Positions 6,381-15,391 of a stretch of DNA of 38,121 nucleotides are shown here, piece after piece. Location of the stretch: positions 1-38,121 of the forward strand of contig DOCA01000090.1 of NCBI GenBank assembly GCA_003503995.1, in the 5' to 3' direction. Origin of the DNA: Holosporales bacterium. Its GTDB lineage: Bacteria; Pseudomonadota; Alphaproteobacteria; Caedimonadales; UBA9215. The stretch's first letter is position 1, and every line of letters begins with the position of its first letter. Position numbers and translations under genes: made by a program. The notes below the pieces were generated by a model, which ran no database searches, had not been told where the DNA came from, and worked only from the letters and a program-made list of their open reading frames with translations.

Positions 6381-7631
6381 ATGAAAAAATTCATCGATAA
6401 GATCAAATTTTCTTCTGAAGGCACCGCAGAAAGTATTAAAAAGAAACAACGTATTGCTATTGGTGTGGTCTTTTGCGTTGTGGGTGTTGTGTTCTGGGTT
6501 GCAAAATCAGGGGTAAAGAACGTTGCCACCCTTGAAACTAAGGCTGAAAAACCAAAGAAGGTCGTTGTCTCTGATCTTGTCGATGAACAAGAGACATGGG
6601 TCTCTCGCTTGGAGGAAAAGTCCAATAGCATGACGGCTCAAGTCGCTAACTATAAAAAAGAAAACGATATCCTTGGTAAACGTATAGAGAATCTTGAGGA
6701 AGCTTTAAAAGCTCAAGTAAAGGATTCACACCCCTCAAAACCAAAACCTGAAAAGACCCTCAAGGCCCCATCGTTAGGGGTGGCTCCTTTAGGGCAACCT
6801 TCTTTTCCTCAAACAAAAGAGGTCAGAAATACATTTCCGGTAACTCAAGGAGCGGAACAGGGTTCTTTTAAACCTCTTAAGAAAATTCTCTATGTCAGTG
6901 TTGGGGAGGAAGATGATTTCCATCACGTGAAGAATTATGTGGTTGCGGGAACAAACGCGCGGGCTGTTTTAACATCCGGTGTTGTTGTTTCAACATCAGT
7001 CTCTACCCAAGGAAATCCTCAACCTATTATGATGCGCTTGGCGGATCATGGAAACCTTCCAAGAGGATGGAAATCCCGTTTAAAGGATGCGGTGATGATT
7101 GGTAGTTGTTATGGGGATTTGTCATCGGAAAGAGCGGTTTGTCGAATCCATACTTTGTCTTTTGTTGAGCGTTCCGGCCGAACCGTTGAAAAGTCTGTTG
7201 AAGGCTGGATCATTGGTGAAGATGGCGCACCCGGTCTTCGCGGTAAAGTTGTAGATAAATCTGGCAAGGTTGCCCGAGAAGCCTTTGTGGCAGGCATGTT
7301 ATCAGGCATGAGCAGCTTTGTTAAAAGCTCTGCTCAAAGTTCAGTTTTCCCTGTGAGCCCGTTTGGTCAAACCAATGCTCTTAAAACAGAGGATGTCTTA
7401 AAAAGTAGTGCAGCACAAGGTACGTCAAATGCCCTTGAGAAACTAGCAGACTTTAGCATCAAACGCGCTGAGTCTATGAATCCTGTTCTTGTGGTTAATC
7501 CGGGCCGCGTTGTGGATGTTGTTTTCAAAAAAGGGTTTGATTTAAGCCCTAATCGTCAAAAGGGTCTTCGCCCTGTTCAAGCCACTTCATCTGGCAATCA
7601 AAACTTTGGAGGATCCTCAAATGGATATTAA
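6381..7631 (+). CDS. traB: TraB, VirB10-like envelope-spanning core protein
   Basis: A 416-residue product. Order of parts: cytoplasmic basic N-terminus, one membrane helix (~25-43, AIGVVFCVVGVVFWVAKSG), a coiled coil (~70-115), a Pro/Lys-rich linker, then the TrbI/VirB10-type C-terminal domain (~190-400) with GDLSSERAVCRIH and GEDGAPGLRGKVVDKSG. It bridges the inner-membrane platform to the outer-membrane ring with TraK and TraV. It is somewhat shorter than F TraB (~475). Its C-terminal domain has a free-standing paralogue at 3913-4557. Confidence 0.9.
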   Translation: MKKFIDKIKFSSEGTAESIKKKQRIAIGVVFCVVGVVFWVAKSGVKNVATLETKAEKPKKVVVSDLVDEQETWVSRLEEKSNSMTAQVANYKKENDILGKRIENLEEALKAQVKDSHPSKPKPEKTLKAPSLGVAPLGQPSFPQTKEVRNTFPVTQGAEQGSFKPLKKILYVSVGEEDDFHHVKNYVVAGTNARAVLTSGVVVSTSVSTQGNPQPIMMRLADHGNLPRGWKSRLKDAVMIGSCYGDLSSERAVCRIHTLSFVERSGRTVEKSVEGWIIGEDGAPGLRGKVVDKSGKVAREAFVAGMLSGMSSFVKSSAQSSVFPVSPFGQTNALKTEDVLKSSAAQGTSNALEKLADFSIKRAESMNPVLVVNPGRVVDVVFKKGFDLSPNRQKGLRPVQATSSGNQNFGGSSNGY

Positions 7632-7860
7632 ACACATGATGACTGCAATGGGGCTTTTGTCCGTTTCACTTTTAGGGGGCTGTTCTACCTATCAAGAAAG
7701 TTTTGACTGTCCTGTGGGGGAGGGGATTCGTTGTGCCTCTCTCTCAACCATTAATAAAAAGATGGATAAGGATGAGATCGATTTAGGTCTTGAGCCAAGG
7801 TCTGCTCAAGTGACACAAACAACTTTTGGCTCTGATTTTGCCATGGATCTCAGGGGATAA
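7621..7860 (+). CDS. traV: TraV-like outer-membrane lipoprotein
   Basis: The start at 7621 is chosen because GGAGG lies 9 bases upstream and it gives a proper lipoprotein signal: a basic start, hydrophobic MGLLSVSLLGG, then Cys21. The remaining ~58 residues contain two more Cys (FDCPVGEGIRCASLS), a spacing typical of TraV. At 79 residues it is short against F TraV (~171), so the C-terminal part of the classical protein is missing or reduced. It overlaps the traB end by 11 bases and sits directly before traC, as in F. Confidence 0.75.
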   Translation: MDIKHMMTAMGLLSVSLLGGCSTYQESFDCPVGEGIRCASLSTINKKMDKDEIDLGLEPRSAQVTQTTFGSDFAMDLRG

Positions 7861-7863
7861 GTC

Positions 7864-10437
7864 ATGATTAAAAACCTTGGTTTAAAAATTGCGTCTTTAT
7901 TTGGGGAAGGGTCTCATGGACTGAACCCCCATTATAAACCTTTAAGAGAAGCACCTTCTCTTTGCGGCAGCCTCTTCGAGTATTTGCCTTATGATACCTT
8001 TGATCCAAAAAGCCAATTGTTTTTTAACAAGGGGTCTACGGGGTTTTCTCTCATTGGGACACCTGTTGCAGGAGCAACCTTTAATGATCAAGGGAAGATA
8101 GATAAGTTTTTCAATCAACCAGGAAATTTGCCAGAAGGCTGCTCCATGCAGTTTCTTCTTATTGCTAGCCCTCGCATTGAAGAGAAGCTCAATTATTGGA
8201 AGAGTTACCGTACCAATCCCAAGTTCGCGGGATCAACGCAGAGGCGGTATGACTTTTTAAATGAAAAAGCCTTTGATAAAAGGACCCCTATCCGAGATTT
8301 TAAGGTGATTATTTCCTATACCGTTCCGGGCATTCGTAACACGCCCGTTGAAAAGGATGATTTAGATAATATACGCACGCTCCTGCAAGGAACTCTTTCT
8401 AAGGTTGGGTTACATACGGTTGTCATGGATGATAAGGATCTTATTCGTGAAGTCGGTAATTTAATTAATCATGAGAAAACCACGAAGCAAGATGAATGCT
8501 GGTATTCGGCGGTTGAAGAGATTGCAAAACTCATTCCAGATACCGATATTGATGCTGAAGTAACAAAAGATGGTTTTTATCTGAGGAACGGGAAGTTTAT
8601 TGCCCATAGTTTTATGCCAAAGACTTCACCTAAGTTGTGGGCTCTGGGTCACATGGATAAGCTCTTTGGAGATATCCTAAAGGGCCATGAGACGATCCCT
8701 TGCCCTTTTATGATGCATTATGGATTCACGATTTGTGAGGGACAATCTGGGCAGAAAAAAAGTGCCGAAGTTAAAAGAGAGATGGCCGAAAAGGCATGTC
8801 AAAATGGTCTTTCAAAATGGCAACCTGGTGTTGAAGAGGAATTCTTAGAAGCCACAGAAGTTGTGAAAGAAATCCAAAATGGCGAACGAGTCATTGATGC
8901 GTGTTTTTCAGTGACAACCTTTTGTGAGCCTAAAAAGCTAAGAGACGTTAAAAGTACTATTGAGTCTATTTGGAATGAGTGTGGTTGGTCTACATTATCA
9001 GCCACATTCCTTCATCAGTCTGTTTTCTTGGGAAGCTTGCCAATGATGTGGACAACAGACGAGAAAAGCACAAAATCTTCTCTTGGCTTAAAAAAAGAAG
9101 TTATTGGTGCTGGTCCTACGTTTTCCAATCGAGGTTTGACCCGAAAAACCATTACAAAGGAACCTCAGAATTTATTACCCATTGTTGCGGAGTGGACAGG
9201 ACAAAGAGCTCCCGGCATTCCCCTTGTTGGCAGAAGAGGCCAGTTGGCTTTTTGGTCGCCTTTTGACGGGTGCTTTGTTCCGGGAAAGAGAATGTATAAT
9301 ACAGAGGGAAATTATAACTTTTGTATCACGGGGAAATCTGGTTCCGGTAAAAGCTTTTTGTGCAATGAAATTATTGAAAATACTCTTTCTGTTGGCGGTA
9401 AAGCCTTTGTCATAGATCGAGGAGAATCGATGAAGGATTTATGTGAATTTAGGGGAGGGACTCATGTCAGTTTTGATTTATCTAAGCCCTTTTCTGTCAA
9501 TCCTTTCACCCATATTCCTGAGGGAAATTCCGAGGATGAACAACAAGATAGGGCTGCTCTCTTTGTTGGGCTTCAAAAAATTGTAAGGGAAATGGCTTTC
9601 CGAGACGGTCAAAAAGACGAAGCAGGTTATTTGAACGAGGCCATTCAAACGGTTTGGAAAACCAAGGGATCCAACGGGTCTATTGATTCCATTGCTGATC
9701 TCTTGGCTATAAACCCTGACCCTCGTGCAAAAGATATTGCGCGTTGCCTTTTGAACTTCACGAGCGAAGGACAATATGGTCAGTTTTTTAATCCACCAGC
9801 TAATATTGATATTAGCAGTGATTTTGTTGTGTTTGAAACGGCAGACATGCCTGAGGACCTCAAAGGCGTCATGTTGATGATGATGATGGTTCGGGTTTGG
9901 CAACGGATGATAGCTTCCGATAGAAATGCGCCGTTTTTAATTTTAATCGACGAGGCAAAAATCCTTCTTGATGGTAAAGAGTCATCCGCCTTCATTTCTG
10001 ATGTTGCTAGAAATGCTCGAAAATATCGTTGTGCCCTTGGATTGGCTACTCAATCTCTCAAGGATTTTTTCGGTGGAGATAACAAAGGATCAGAAGATGT
10101 TTGGGAGAACAGTTCTTGGAAGGTCGTTCTACAGCAAGAGCCTGATACAATTTCTGGGCTCAAAAGCCATAAACATCTTCAAGAATTTGTAAAAGACAGC
10201 TATCGAGAAACCATGCTTCGTTCCCTTGGCGGGGCAAGTACTTTCAGCGAAATGATTTTGTTTCATGAAGACGTGCCCTGTGTTCCCTGTCGTTTGTATT
10301 GTGATCCTTATTCAACCATTCTCTACAGCACCACTGCGGACGAAGTAAATAATATGCGGAAACTTCAAGCTTCAGGAAAAACCCTCGAAGAAAGCATTGA
10401 ATTTACCCTTGAACAACGGCAAGGAATAGCGGCATGA
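7864..10437 (+). CDS. traC: TraC, VirB4-type ATPase of the F-type T4SS
   Basis: An 857-residue product, close to F TraC (875). The N-terminal half is the VirB4/TraC-specific domain. The C-terminal half is the motor, with Walker A GKSGSGKS at residues 490-497 and Walker B LILIDEAK with Asp696-Glu697. Later motifs are ARNARKYRCALGLATQS and VWENSSWKVVLQQ. It energises pilus assembly and substrate transfer from the cytoplasmic face of the inner membrane. All expected catalytic residues are present, in contrast to the paralogue at 1487-3103. The end overlaps traW by 4 bases (ATGA). Confidence 0.95.
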   Translation: MIKNLGLKIASLFGEGSHGLNPHYKPLREAPSLCGSLFEYLPYDTFDPKSQLFFNKGSTGFSLIGTPVAGATFNDQGKIDKFFNQPGNLPEGCSMQFLLIASPRIEEKLNYWKSYRTNPKFAGSTQRRYDFLNEKAFDKRTPIRDFKVIISYTVPGIRNTPVEKDDLDNIRTLLQGTLSKVGLHTVVMDDKDLIREVGNLINHEKTTKQDECWYSAVEEIAKLIPDTDIDAEVTKDGFYLRNGKFIAHSFMPKTSPKLWALGHMDKLFGDILKGHETIPCPFMMHYGFTICEGQSGQKKSAEVKREMAEKACQNGLSKWQPGVEEEFLEATEVVKEIQNGERVIDACFSVTTFCEPKKLRDVKSTIESIWNECGWSTLSATFLHQSVFLGSLPMMWTTDEKSTKSSLGLKKEVIGAGPTFSNRGLTRKTITKEPQNLLPIVAEWTGQRAPGIPLVGRRGQLAFWSPFDGCFVPGKRMYNTEGNYNFCITGKSGSGKSFLCNEIIENTLSVGGKAFVIDRGESMKDLCEFRGGTHVSFDLSKPFSVNPFTHIPEGNSEDEQQDRAALFVGLQKIVREMAFRDGQKDEAGYLNEAIQTVWKTKGSNGSIDSIADLLAINPDPRAKDIARCLLNFTSEGQYGQFFNPPANIDISSDFVVFETADMPEDLKGVMLMMMMVRVWQRMIASDRNAPFLILIDEAKILLDGKESSAFISDVARNARKYRCALGLATQSLKDFFGGDNKGSEDVWENSSWKVVLQQEPDTISGLKSHKHLQEFVKDSYRETMLRSLGGASTFSEMILFHEDVPCVPCRLYCDPYSTILYSTTADEVNNMRKLQASGKTLEESIEFTLEQRQGIAA

Positions 10438-11084
10438 GGGGTAATTATTCATTGATATCTAGTCGATATCTTTATTTCGGACTTTGTTCTGTTCTTGCCT
10501 TAGGTGCTCCTCTTCTTGTTGAAGCAAAATCCTTTGCTGACTTGGCAAGCACTTTTGAAATTGAGGAAGAGAGTTTCTTAACCATGATTCAAAGGCGCGT
10601 TGAGCAAGCACGTGTTGACGGCAAATTAGAGGTTTTAGAAGAGGATGTTAAAAAGCGCGTTAAGGAACGGGTCATAACACCTATTCCCGTCCCAGGCCTT
10701 CAGAAAACATATGAAGAGCGGTCTTGGTATTTTGACCCTTCTATTACTCTTGACCATGATATCCGTGACCACAAAAGTAATCTTATTCATCCCAAAGGCA
10801 CAACCTTAAATCCTTTATCTGTTTTGAGTTGGCGGCATCCGATGATTCTCATAGACGGATCCGATGAAGAGCAAGTTTCTTGGGCTGTTTCTCAAGTAAA
10901 ATCTGGCGGCAAAATTGTCCTTATAAAGGGCTCTCCGATTACGCTTTTTCGGAATACAGGCCAGCGGTTTTATTTTGACCAAGGGGGAAAAATAACTCAG
11001 AGGTTTCAGATTAAACAAATTCCCGCGCGTATTACACAAGAGGGTCAGAAACTTCTCATTGAAGAAGTGAGGGGGAATTCATGA
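10434..11084 (+). CDS. traW: TraW, periplasmic pilus assembly protein
   Basis: A 216-residue product (F TraW 210). Signal peptide to about residue 31 (YFGLCSVLALGAPLLVEA). The mature protein opens with FADLASTFEIEE, then carries the TraW signature YFDPSITLDHDIRD, HPKGTTLNPLSVLSW and a LIDGSDEEQV segment. TraW acts with TrbC and TraU in pilus assembly. It follows traC directly, as in F once trbI is skipped. Confidence 0.9.
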   Translation: MRGNYSLISSRYLYFGLCSVLALGAPLLVEAKSFADLASTFEIEEESFLTMIQRRVEQARVDGKLEVLEEDVKKRVKERVITPIPVPGLQKTYEERSWYFDPSITLDHDIRDHKSNLIHPKGTTLNPLSVLSWRHPMILIDGSDEEQVSWAVSQVKSGGKIVLIKGSPITLFRNTGQRFYFDQGGKITQRFQIKQIPARITQEGQKLLIEEVRGNS

Positions 11085-11485
11085 GTAAGGCACTTCATCA
11101 AAATAAAGGATTTAAAATGAAGTTTATAAAAGAAAACGAAAAATCGATCATGGTCGTGGTTGGAACTGGTTTTATATTTTGCGCTGGCTACGTAAGCGGT
11201 GGGGTGGTATTGGCTTCAAACCTCTACAAGGATCTCATCCAAGAAGAGATTCATAAGGGTATGACTCCAGTACGTGAATCTTCTGAAAAGCACACAGTTC
11301 CCGCTAAAACCTATGCATCTGGGGCCTTTGATATGGTTTTTTGGGAGAAGGCACATAAAGCGAATTTTGATGCCATCAAATTCCGCTTTAAGAGATTTCA
11401 AGAAAGCCAACAAGTTCTTTTTGAGGAGCATCTTAAGAAACAAGAAACGGGCTCTATTTTCGCTAAACCTGTGATGGAAAATTAG
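11081..11485 (+). CDS. small inner-membrane protein between traW and traU, possible TrbI equivalent
   Basis: A 134-residue product with one N-terminal helix (residues ~23-46, SIMVVVGTGFIFCAGYVSGGVVLAS) followed by a charged, probably periplasmic helical region. Length and topology resemble F TrbI (128 residues), which lies next to traW, but I see no decisive sequence similarity. ATG 11081 overlaps the traW stop (ATGA); ATG 11117 is an alternative with AAAGGA in front and would remove 12 residues. Function assignment is positional only. Confidence 0.5.
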   Translation: MSKALHQNKGFKMKFIKENEKSIMVVVGTGFIFCAGYVSGGVVLASNLYKDLIQEEIHKGMTPVRESSEKHTVPAKTYASGAFDMVFWEKAHKANFDAIKFRFKRFQESQQVLFEEHLKKQETGSIFAKPVMEN

Positions 11486-11491
11486 GGGTTA

Positions 11492-12481
11492 ATGATGCGC
11501 TGGTTTCTCTTGCTTCTTACTGTTGTCTTCATTGGAAAAGCGGATGCCTCTGTTTGTCAGGGTCGCTTTTTAAATCCCATTAGCGATGTTTGCTGGCGGT
11601 GTATTTTTCCTTTGAAGATTGCAAGTGTAACCATAGTGTCTGGGGATGTTGCTGAGGTAGATAGTAACGTGTCGCCTATTTGCAGTTGTCCCTCGCCCAT
11701 TCCTCCTTATACGAGCTATGGCATTCCTATTTCTTTTTGGGAACCCTCCCGCTTAGTTGATGTAACACGTACTCCTTATTGTCTCGTTAATATGGGAGGT
11801 GTTCATATGCTCAATACAGGCGTTGTGGATCGGGGACACGTGAGTGATCCTGAATCCGATGGATCTGCGAACTCCTTTTATAATGTGCATTGGTATGTTT
11901 ATCCGTTACTCTTTATCTTGGAGGTTTTGACAGATTTTGTGTGTTTGGAAGCGGGTAGTATTGACGTTGCTTATATGACGGAGATTGATCCGTTTTGGAA
12001 TGATGACGAGCTGAGCGGTGTTTTAAACCCTGAAGCTATTTTGTTTGGCAACCCGATTGCACAGGCTGTTTGTGCAGCAGATTGTCTTGCCTCTTCTTTT
12101 AATTACCCCCTAGATATTTTGTTTTGGTGTAATGGTTGCCAAGGCAGTATTTACCCGTTCACCGGAACGGTGAATGATCATACAGGCGGGGTTCAAGCAA
12201 GCCTACTGGTTGCTGGGCGTTTTATGGCCAAGATGCATAGGGAAGGTTTATTAAAAGGCTATATAGGCGTTCAAGGTCTTTGTGGAAAATTCCCCATGCC
12301 TATTATTCGAAAATCCCAGTATCGCACCCAAATGACCTATCCCATTTCACAATCTACCTCTTGCCAAGCTTTTGGGGCAACGTCTGTTCTGTGGCAATCA
12401 GGGCGTGAATATCCTTATGGGGGAGAAGACTTTGGGTATTTGATTTGGCGCAAAAGAGACTGCTGCTTGAGGGCTTATTAA
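11492..12481 (+). CDS. traU: TraU, mating-pair formation protein
   Basis: A 329-residue product (F TraU 330). Signal peptide LLLLTVVFIGKADAS, then the very conserved Cys-rich TraU body: CQGRFLNPISDVCWRCIFPL near the N-terminus, then CSCPSPIPPYTSYGIPISFW, DVTRTPYC, and CAADCLASS further on. The end is CCLRAY. TraU is periplasmic and supports DNA transfer more than pilus growth in F. Its stop TAATG overlaps an ATG that now leads nowhere because a relBE pair interrupts the operon. Confidence 0.95.
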   Translation: MMRWFLLLLTVVFIGKADASVCQGRFLNPISDVCWRCIFPLKIASVTIVSGDVAEVDSNVSPICSCPSPIPPYTSYGIPISFWEPSRLVDVTRTPYCLVNMGGVHMLNTGVVDRGHVSDPESDGSANSFYNVHWYVYPLLFILEVLTDFVCLEAGSIDVAYMTEIDPFWNDDELSGVLNPEAILFGNPIAQAVCAADCLASSFNYPLDILFWCNGCQGSIYPFTGTVNDHTGGVQASLLVAGRFMAKMHREGLLKGYIGVQGLCGKFPMPIIRKSQYRTQMTYPISQSTSCQAFGATSVLWQSGREYPYGGEDFGYLIWRKRDCCLRAY

Positions 12482-12495
12482 TGAAAAAAGGAAAC

Positions 12496-12774
12496 CTAAT
12501 GGGTATCATAAACATCTTTTCGATGGTCCAAATCAACAGTTGTAATCACAAGTTGAGTATCTTCAATGACACAGATCAGTCGATAGTCACCAATACGATA
12601 ACGCCAAAGGCCAGCAAGGTTACTTTTGAGGGGTTTACCAAACTCTCTTGGGTCACCAGAATCCAAGATTTTCTGAATGTATTTTTGAAAACGCTTTTGA
12701 ATGGGCTTGTCGAGTTTGAGAAATTTCTTCTCTGCATCGCGGGTGAAAGTAAGGCTCCACTTTTTCTTAGTCAT
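12496..12774 (-). CDS. relE: RelE-family toxin
   Basis: A 92-residue product on the strand opposite to the tra genes. Typical RelE/ParE fold: basic N-terminal strand, RDAEKKFLKLDKPIQKRFQKY helices, GKPLKSNLAGLWRYRIGDYRLIC, and a C-terminal ...TTVDLDHRKDVY. Known RelE toxins cleave mRNA at the ribosome A-site; the GLWRYRIGDYR and HRKDVY segments carry the usual basic and Tyr residues. It overlaps the end of relB by 8 bases. Its stop lies 15 bases after the traU stop, so the pair sits neatly in a junction of the operon. Confidence 0.93.
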   Translation of the reverse strand: MTKKKWSLTFTRDAEKKFLKLDKPIQKRFQKYIQKILDSGDPREFGKPLKSNLAGLWRYRIGDYRLICVIEDTQLVITTVDLDHRKDVYDTH

Positions 12775-12997
12775 CTTCTAAGAGGCCAGCTTTTTTCTGC
12801 ACGTCTTCCCAAGACACGCCTTGGTCACCACTTTTCAAATGCTCTTCATAAAGGGAAACAGCTTTTTGTATTTTTCTTTGCTTCTCGAGGTACTCGCCTA
12901 AAGCTTCTCTCAAGTAGTAGCTTTTGGGGCGATGTGTTTCCTTTGAGAGCCGATTTAGCTCTTTTTCCATGTCCTCAGGGGGGCGAAAGGTAATCAT
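12767..12997 (-). CDS. relB: RelB-family antitoxin with ribbon-helix-helix DNA-binding domain
   Basis: The start at 12997 is chosen because AAAGGAG lies just upstream and the product then opens with MITFRPPEDMEKELNRLS, a ribbon-helix-helix strand and helix (76 residues). KSYYLREALGEYLE completes the fold; the C-terminal half (SWEDVQKKAGLLEDD) would wrap the toxin. Such antitoxins neutralise RelE and repress their own promoter. The pair has its own promoter (13030-13059), which lies over the beginning of trbC. Confidence 0.88.
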   Translation of the reverse strand: MITFRPPEDMEKELNRLSKETHRPKSYYLREALGEYLEKQRKIQKAVSLYEEHLKSGDQGVSWEDVQKKAGLLEDD

Positions 12998-13029
12998 GAT
13001 ATTTTCTCCTTTAATAGCAATGTACTCAA

Positions 13030-13059
13030 AGTATAACATGTATTACAAAATAATGTCAA
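13030..13059 (-). promoter_or_regulatory. relBE promoter on the minus strand
   Basis: Read on the minus strand, TTGACA (13059-13054) and TATACT (13035-13030) are separated by 18 bases, ~30 bases before the relB start. A second TTGACA-like copy lies at 13074-13069, giving a repeated TTGACAT motif that could be the RelB operator. The promoter overlaps the trbC start codon (13038), so repression of relBE and trbC expression may interfere. Confidence 0.7.
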
Positions 13060-13712
13060 GTTTGGCTATGTCAATGTGCATTCTCTCGTCTTCGAGTCAT
13101 GGGACAGATTATAAGCGGATGGCAGATTCATTGTTGAGGGACGCTCAACAACAAATGAAAGTTCATGATGGGGAGGTTCGCTCCATTGTTGAAGGCTCAA
13201 AGGAGACCCAAGAGAAGTCTTTCTTTGGGTTTGATGAAACAGAAGAACTTTTCACAGAACGGAAACCTTTAAAGACAGGTAAAATCTGTCATGCCTCAAA
13301 AATGACGCCTCCCAGTGGCCCAAAGGCGAAATATCAAGGGGATTCCGAACTGTTTGTTTTTGTAACATTAGGCATGAGTGATGAAGCCCTTAAAATTCTC
13401 TCAATCCAAGCCCAAGAAGTAGGGGCTGTCCTTGTGATCAGAGGATTGGTTGATAACTCTTTCCAAAAAACCCACCAGCGTTTAAAAGAGCTAGCTATTC
13501 CCATCGACATTGACCCCACTTTATTTGAGAGATTTGAGATCACCCGTGTGCCAACACTTGTTTTGGCTGAAATAAAGGACGGAAAACTTACGGACGTTCA
13601 TGACAAAGTAAGAGGAAATACATCCATCAGATCAGCTTTAGAGCTATTTTCTATGGAGGGTGACCTCTTTGCTCTAGCACAGTCTTATCTTAAGAAGGGG
13701 CAGGGGGCTTAA
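13038..13712 (+). CDS. trbC: TrbC, F-type pilus assembly protein
   Basis: From ATG 13038 a 224-residue product begins with a signal-peptide-like MYYKIMSSLAMSMCILSSSS. The conserved part is the TrbC_Ftype thioredoxin-like region: ELFVFVTLGMSDEALKILS, GAVLVIRGLVDNSF, FERFEITRVPTLVL (~105-190). It acts in the periplasm with TraW. No ribosome site is seen before 13038, 13053 or 13020, and the frame stays open upstream into the relBE cassette. The original 5' end was probably replaced when relBE entered, so the start is uncertain. Confidence 0.85.
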   Translation: MYYKIMSSLAMSMCILSSSSHGTDYKRMADSLLRDAQQQMKVHDGEVRSIVEGSKETQEKSFFGFDETEELFTERKPLKTGKICHASKMTPPSGPKAKYQGDSELFVFVTLGMSDEALKILSIQAQEVGAVLVIRGLVDNSFQKTHQRLKELAIPIDIDPTLFERFEITRVPTLVLAEIKDGKLTDVHDKVRGNTSIRSALELFSMEGDLFALAQSYLKKGQGA

Positions 13713-15391
13713 TGTTAATTTTTTTGATTATTCTCTTTGTTTCATTTTCAGCACATGCTGATCAAAACTCCTATGACCAAGGTAAGGCCTTAGCTCAACA
13801 ATTAGATCAGGGTATCCAAGAGGGCATCCCTGAAGGAATAGAGGTGATCAGTCCTGAGAATGTGCCTGAAACCCATTTCAAAGAAAACTTCCACGAGCTA
13901 AGCGAAGCTGCAACATCAGCAACCCATGAGAGTGAGCTGGGGAGTTACGTTCTTGAAAGCCAAAAAACAACTAAGGCTGAAGATTATCGCGTCACGGAAG
14001 ACAGTGAAATTATTCAAAATGCCAATGACATTGTTGCTGACCCCATGAAGTTTATTGGAGGAGAAGAGGAGCATGAAGAAGGGGGCGTGAGAGAGGTTGT
14101 TGAGAGCACACACCTTTGCGAGGAGAGTGCGGAAGAAGCAACCTATACCTGTGACCAAACACGTCACATAAATTTGAAAAAGAAAACTGAACAGCGTTAT
14201 GAGAAAACAGAATATTTTCAAAGAAGTATTTTTGGGCGATCTTATTCCCCTCAGCATTCTAGTTATTCCTATGAAGAGGTAAAACCTTGGTCACGAACGA
14301 CTTATGGTCAAGGAGGATATACTGAGGGACAAACCAATATCTATAAAACTGTTCAAGTTCTAACCTCTGATGCTAATGAAGATTCAATAGAAGATTCTTG
14401 CAACGGATACGAAGAAGAATCCAATAAAGGGCTTTGTCGATATGGAGCTGAAGAAATTATTGAAGGCCCTGAAACCCGTGAATTTTGTGAAGGGGATGAG
14501 TGTATTTCTGTAACGAGGGAGTGGTGGAAGAAACGCCGTACTTATCATTGCAAGTATCCCTCAAAAGATAATTGCGGTCCCTTTCGAGCAGCAGGCTGTG
14601 ATCAGGTTGAGGCACAATGCCTTAAGAAAGTAGGCGGAGTCTGCGTTAATAATCGAAAAACATTCCTGTGTCGTTCTGTTGCCCTTGGAAATGGCCAAGT
14701 TCGTTTTAAGGGCGATGTTCCTTTTTGTATGGATGGCAACTGTGATGAACATAGTTGGGCTGCCAACAAAGACTTTGCCGATGCCATGTCTAAGCTGTCT
14801 ATGTTTCAAGAGATGTCAAAAGACATGGGAAAAAATCCTCTTATCTTTAGGGGAGAGGCGATGAAATGCTCAAAAGCCACGATGAGCTTTCAAGATTGTT
14901 GTGGCAGTGGTGGTTGGGGTCGTTCTGTTGGTTTGGGACAAAACTGCTCAGAATCTGAAAAGAATCTCAAAAAAGAAAGATCAGCTAACAAATGTGTTCG
15001 GGTGGGGACTTATTGTTCAGACAAGCAAGCTGTTACAAACATTTGTCTTACAAAGAAAACGTCCTTTTGTTGTTTTGGATCCAAACTTTCAAAGCTTTTG
15101 CAAGAACAAGGTCGTGCTCAATTAGGGATCGGGTGGGGAGATGCTGAACATCCTGATTGCCGCCCAATGACCATAGATGAAATCAAACGCATAGACTTTT
15201 CTAGGATAGATTTTAGCGTTTTATATGAAGAAATAAGAGCCAAAACAAGTGTGGAAAGTGTCTCAACAGCGGCAACCGGTCTGGGCGGACGTTGGGATGA
15301 AAAAATCAAAGCTGCTCAATCTAAACATGGTGAAAAAATCAAAGCTTCTGAGCTTTACAATACAAAGGAGAATCCCGATGCGTCCCTCTAA
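13712..15391 (+). CDS. traN: TraN, Cys-rich outer-membrane mating-pair stabilisation protein
   Basis: A 559-residue product (F TraN ~600). Signal peptide FLIILFVSFSAHA, then a Glu-rich variable N-terminal half and a Cys-rich C-terminal half with the TraN patterns CDQVEAQCLKKVGGVCVNN, CMDGNCD, SFQDCCGSGGWG, CSESEKNL and KKTSFCCFGSKLSKLLQEQG. TraN contacts the recipient surface in F-type mating. The variable region (~100-200) probably sets recipient specificity. The start overlaps the trbC stop; the end overlaps traF by 14 bases. Confidence 0.92.
   Translation: MLIFLIILFVSFSAHADQNSYDQGKALAQQLDQGIQEGIPEGIEVISPENVPETHFKENFHELSEAATSATHESELGSYVLESQKTTKAEDYRVTEDSEIIQNANDIVADPMKFIGGEEEHEEGGVREVVESTHLCEESAEEATYTCDQTRHINLKKKTEQRYEKTEYFQRSIFGRSYSPQHSSYSYEEVKPWSRTTYGQGGYTEGQTNIYKTVQVLTSDANEDSIEDSCNGYEEESNKGLCRYGAEEIIEGPETREFCEGDECISVTREWWKKRRTYHCKYPSKDNCGPFRAAGCDQVEAQCLKKVGGVCVNNRKTFLCRSVALGNGQVRFKGDVPFCMDGNCDEHSWAANKDFADAMSKLSMFQEMSKDMGKNPLIFRGEAMKCSKATMSFQDCCGSGGWGRSVGLGQNCSESEKNLKKERSANKCVRVGTYCSDKQAVTNICLTKKTSFCCFGSKLSKLLQEQGRAQLGIGWGDAEHPDCRPMTIDEIKRIDFSRIDFSVLYEEIRAKTSVESVSTAATGLGGRWDEKIKAAQSKHGEKIKASELYNTKENPDASL

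Noticed and set aside
12445..12993. 182-codon plus-strand frame after traU
   Set aside because: It is the antisense of relE and relB, which have clear family motifs, their own ribosome site and promoter on the minus strand. Only its in-frame ATG at 12481 may be a relic of an older operon junction.
15249..15377. N-terminal extension of traF from the frame start
   Set aside because: It overlaps traN by a further 129 bases and has no signal peptide or ribosome site; ATG 15378 has both.
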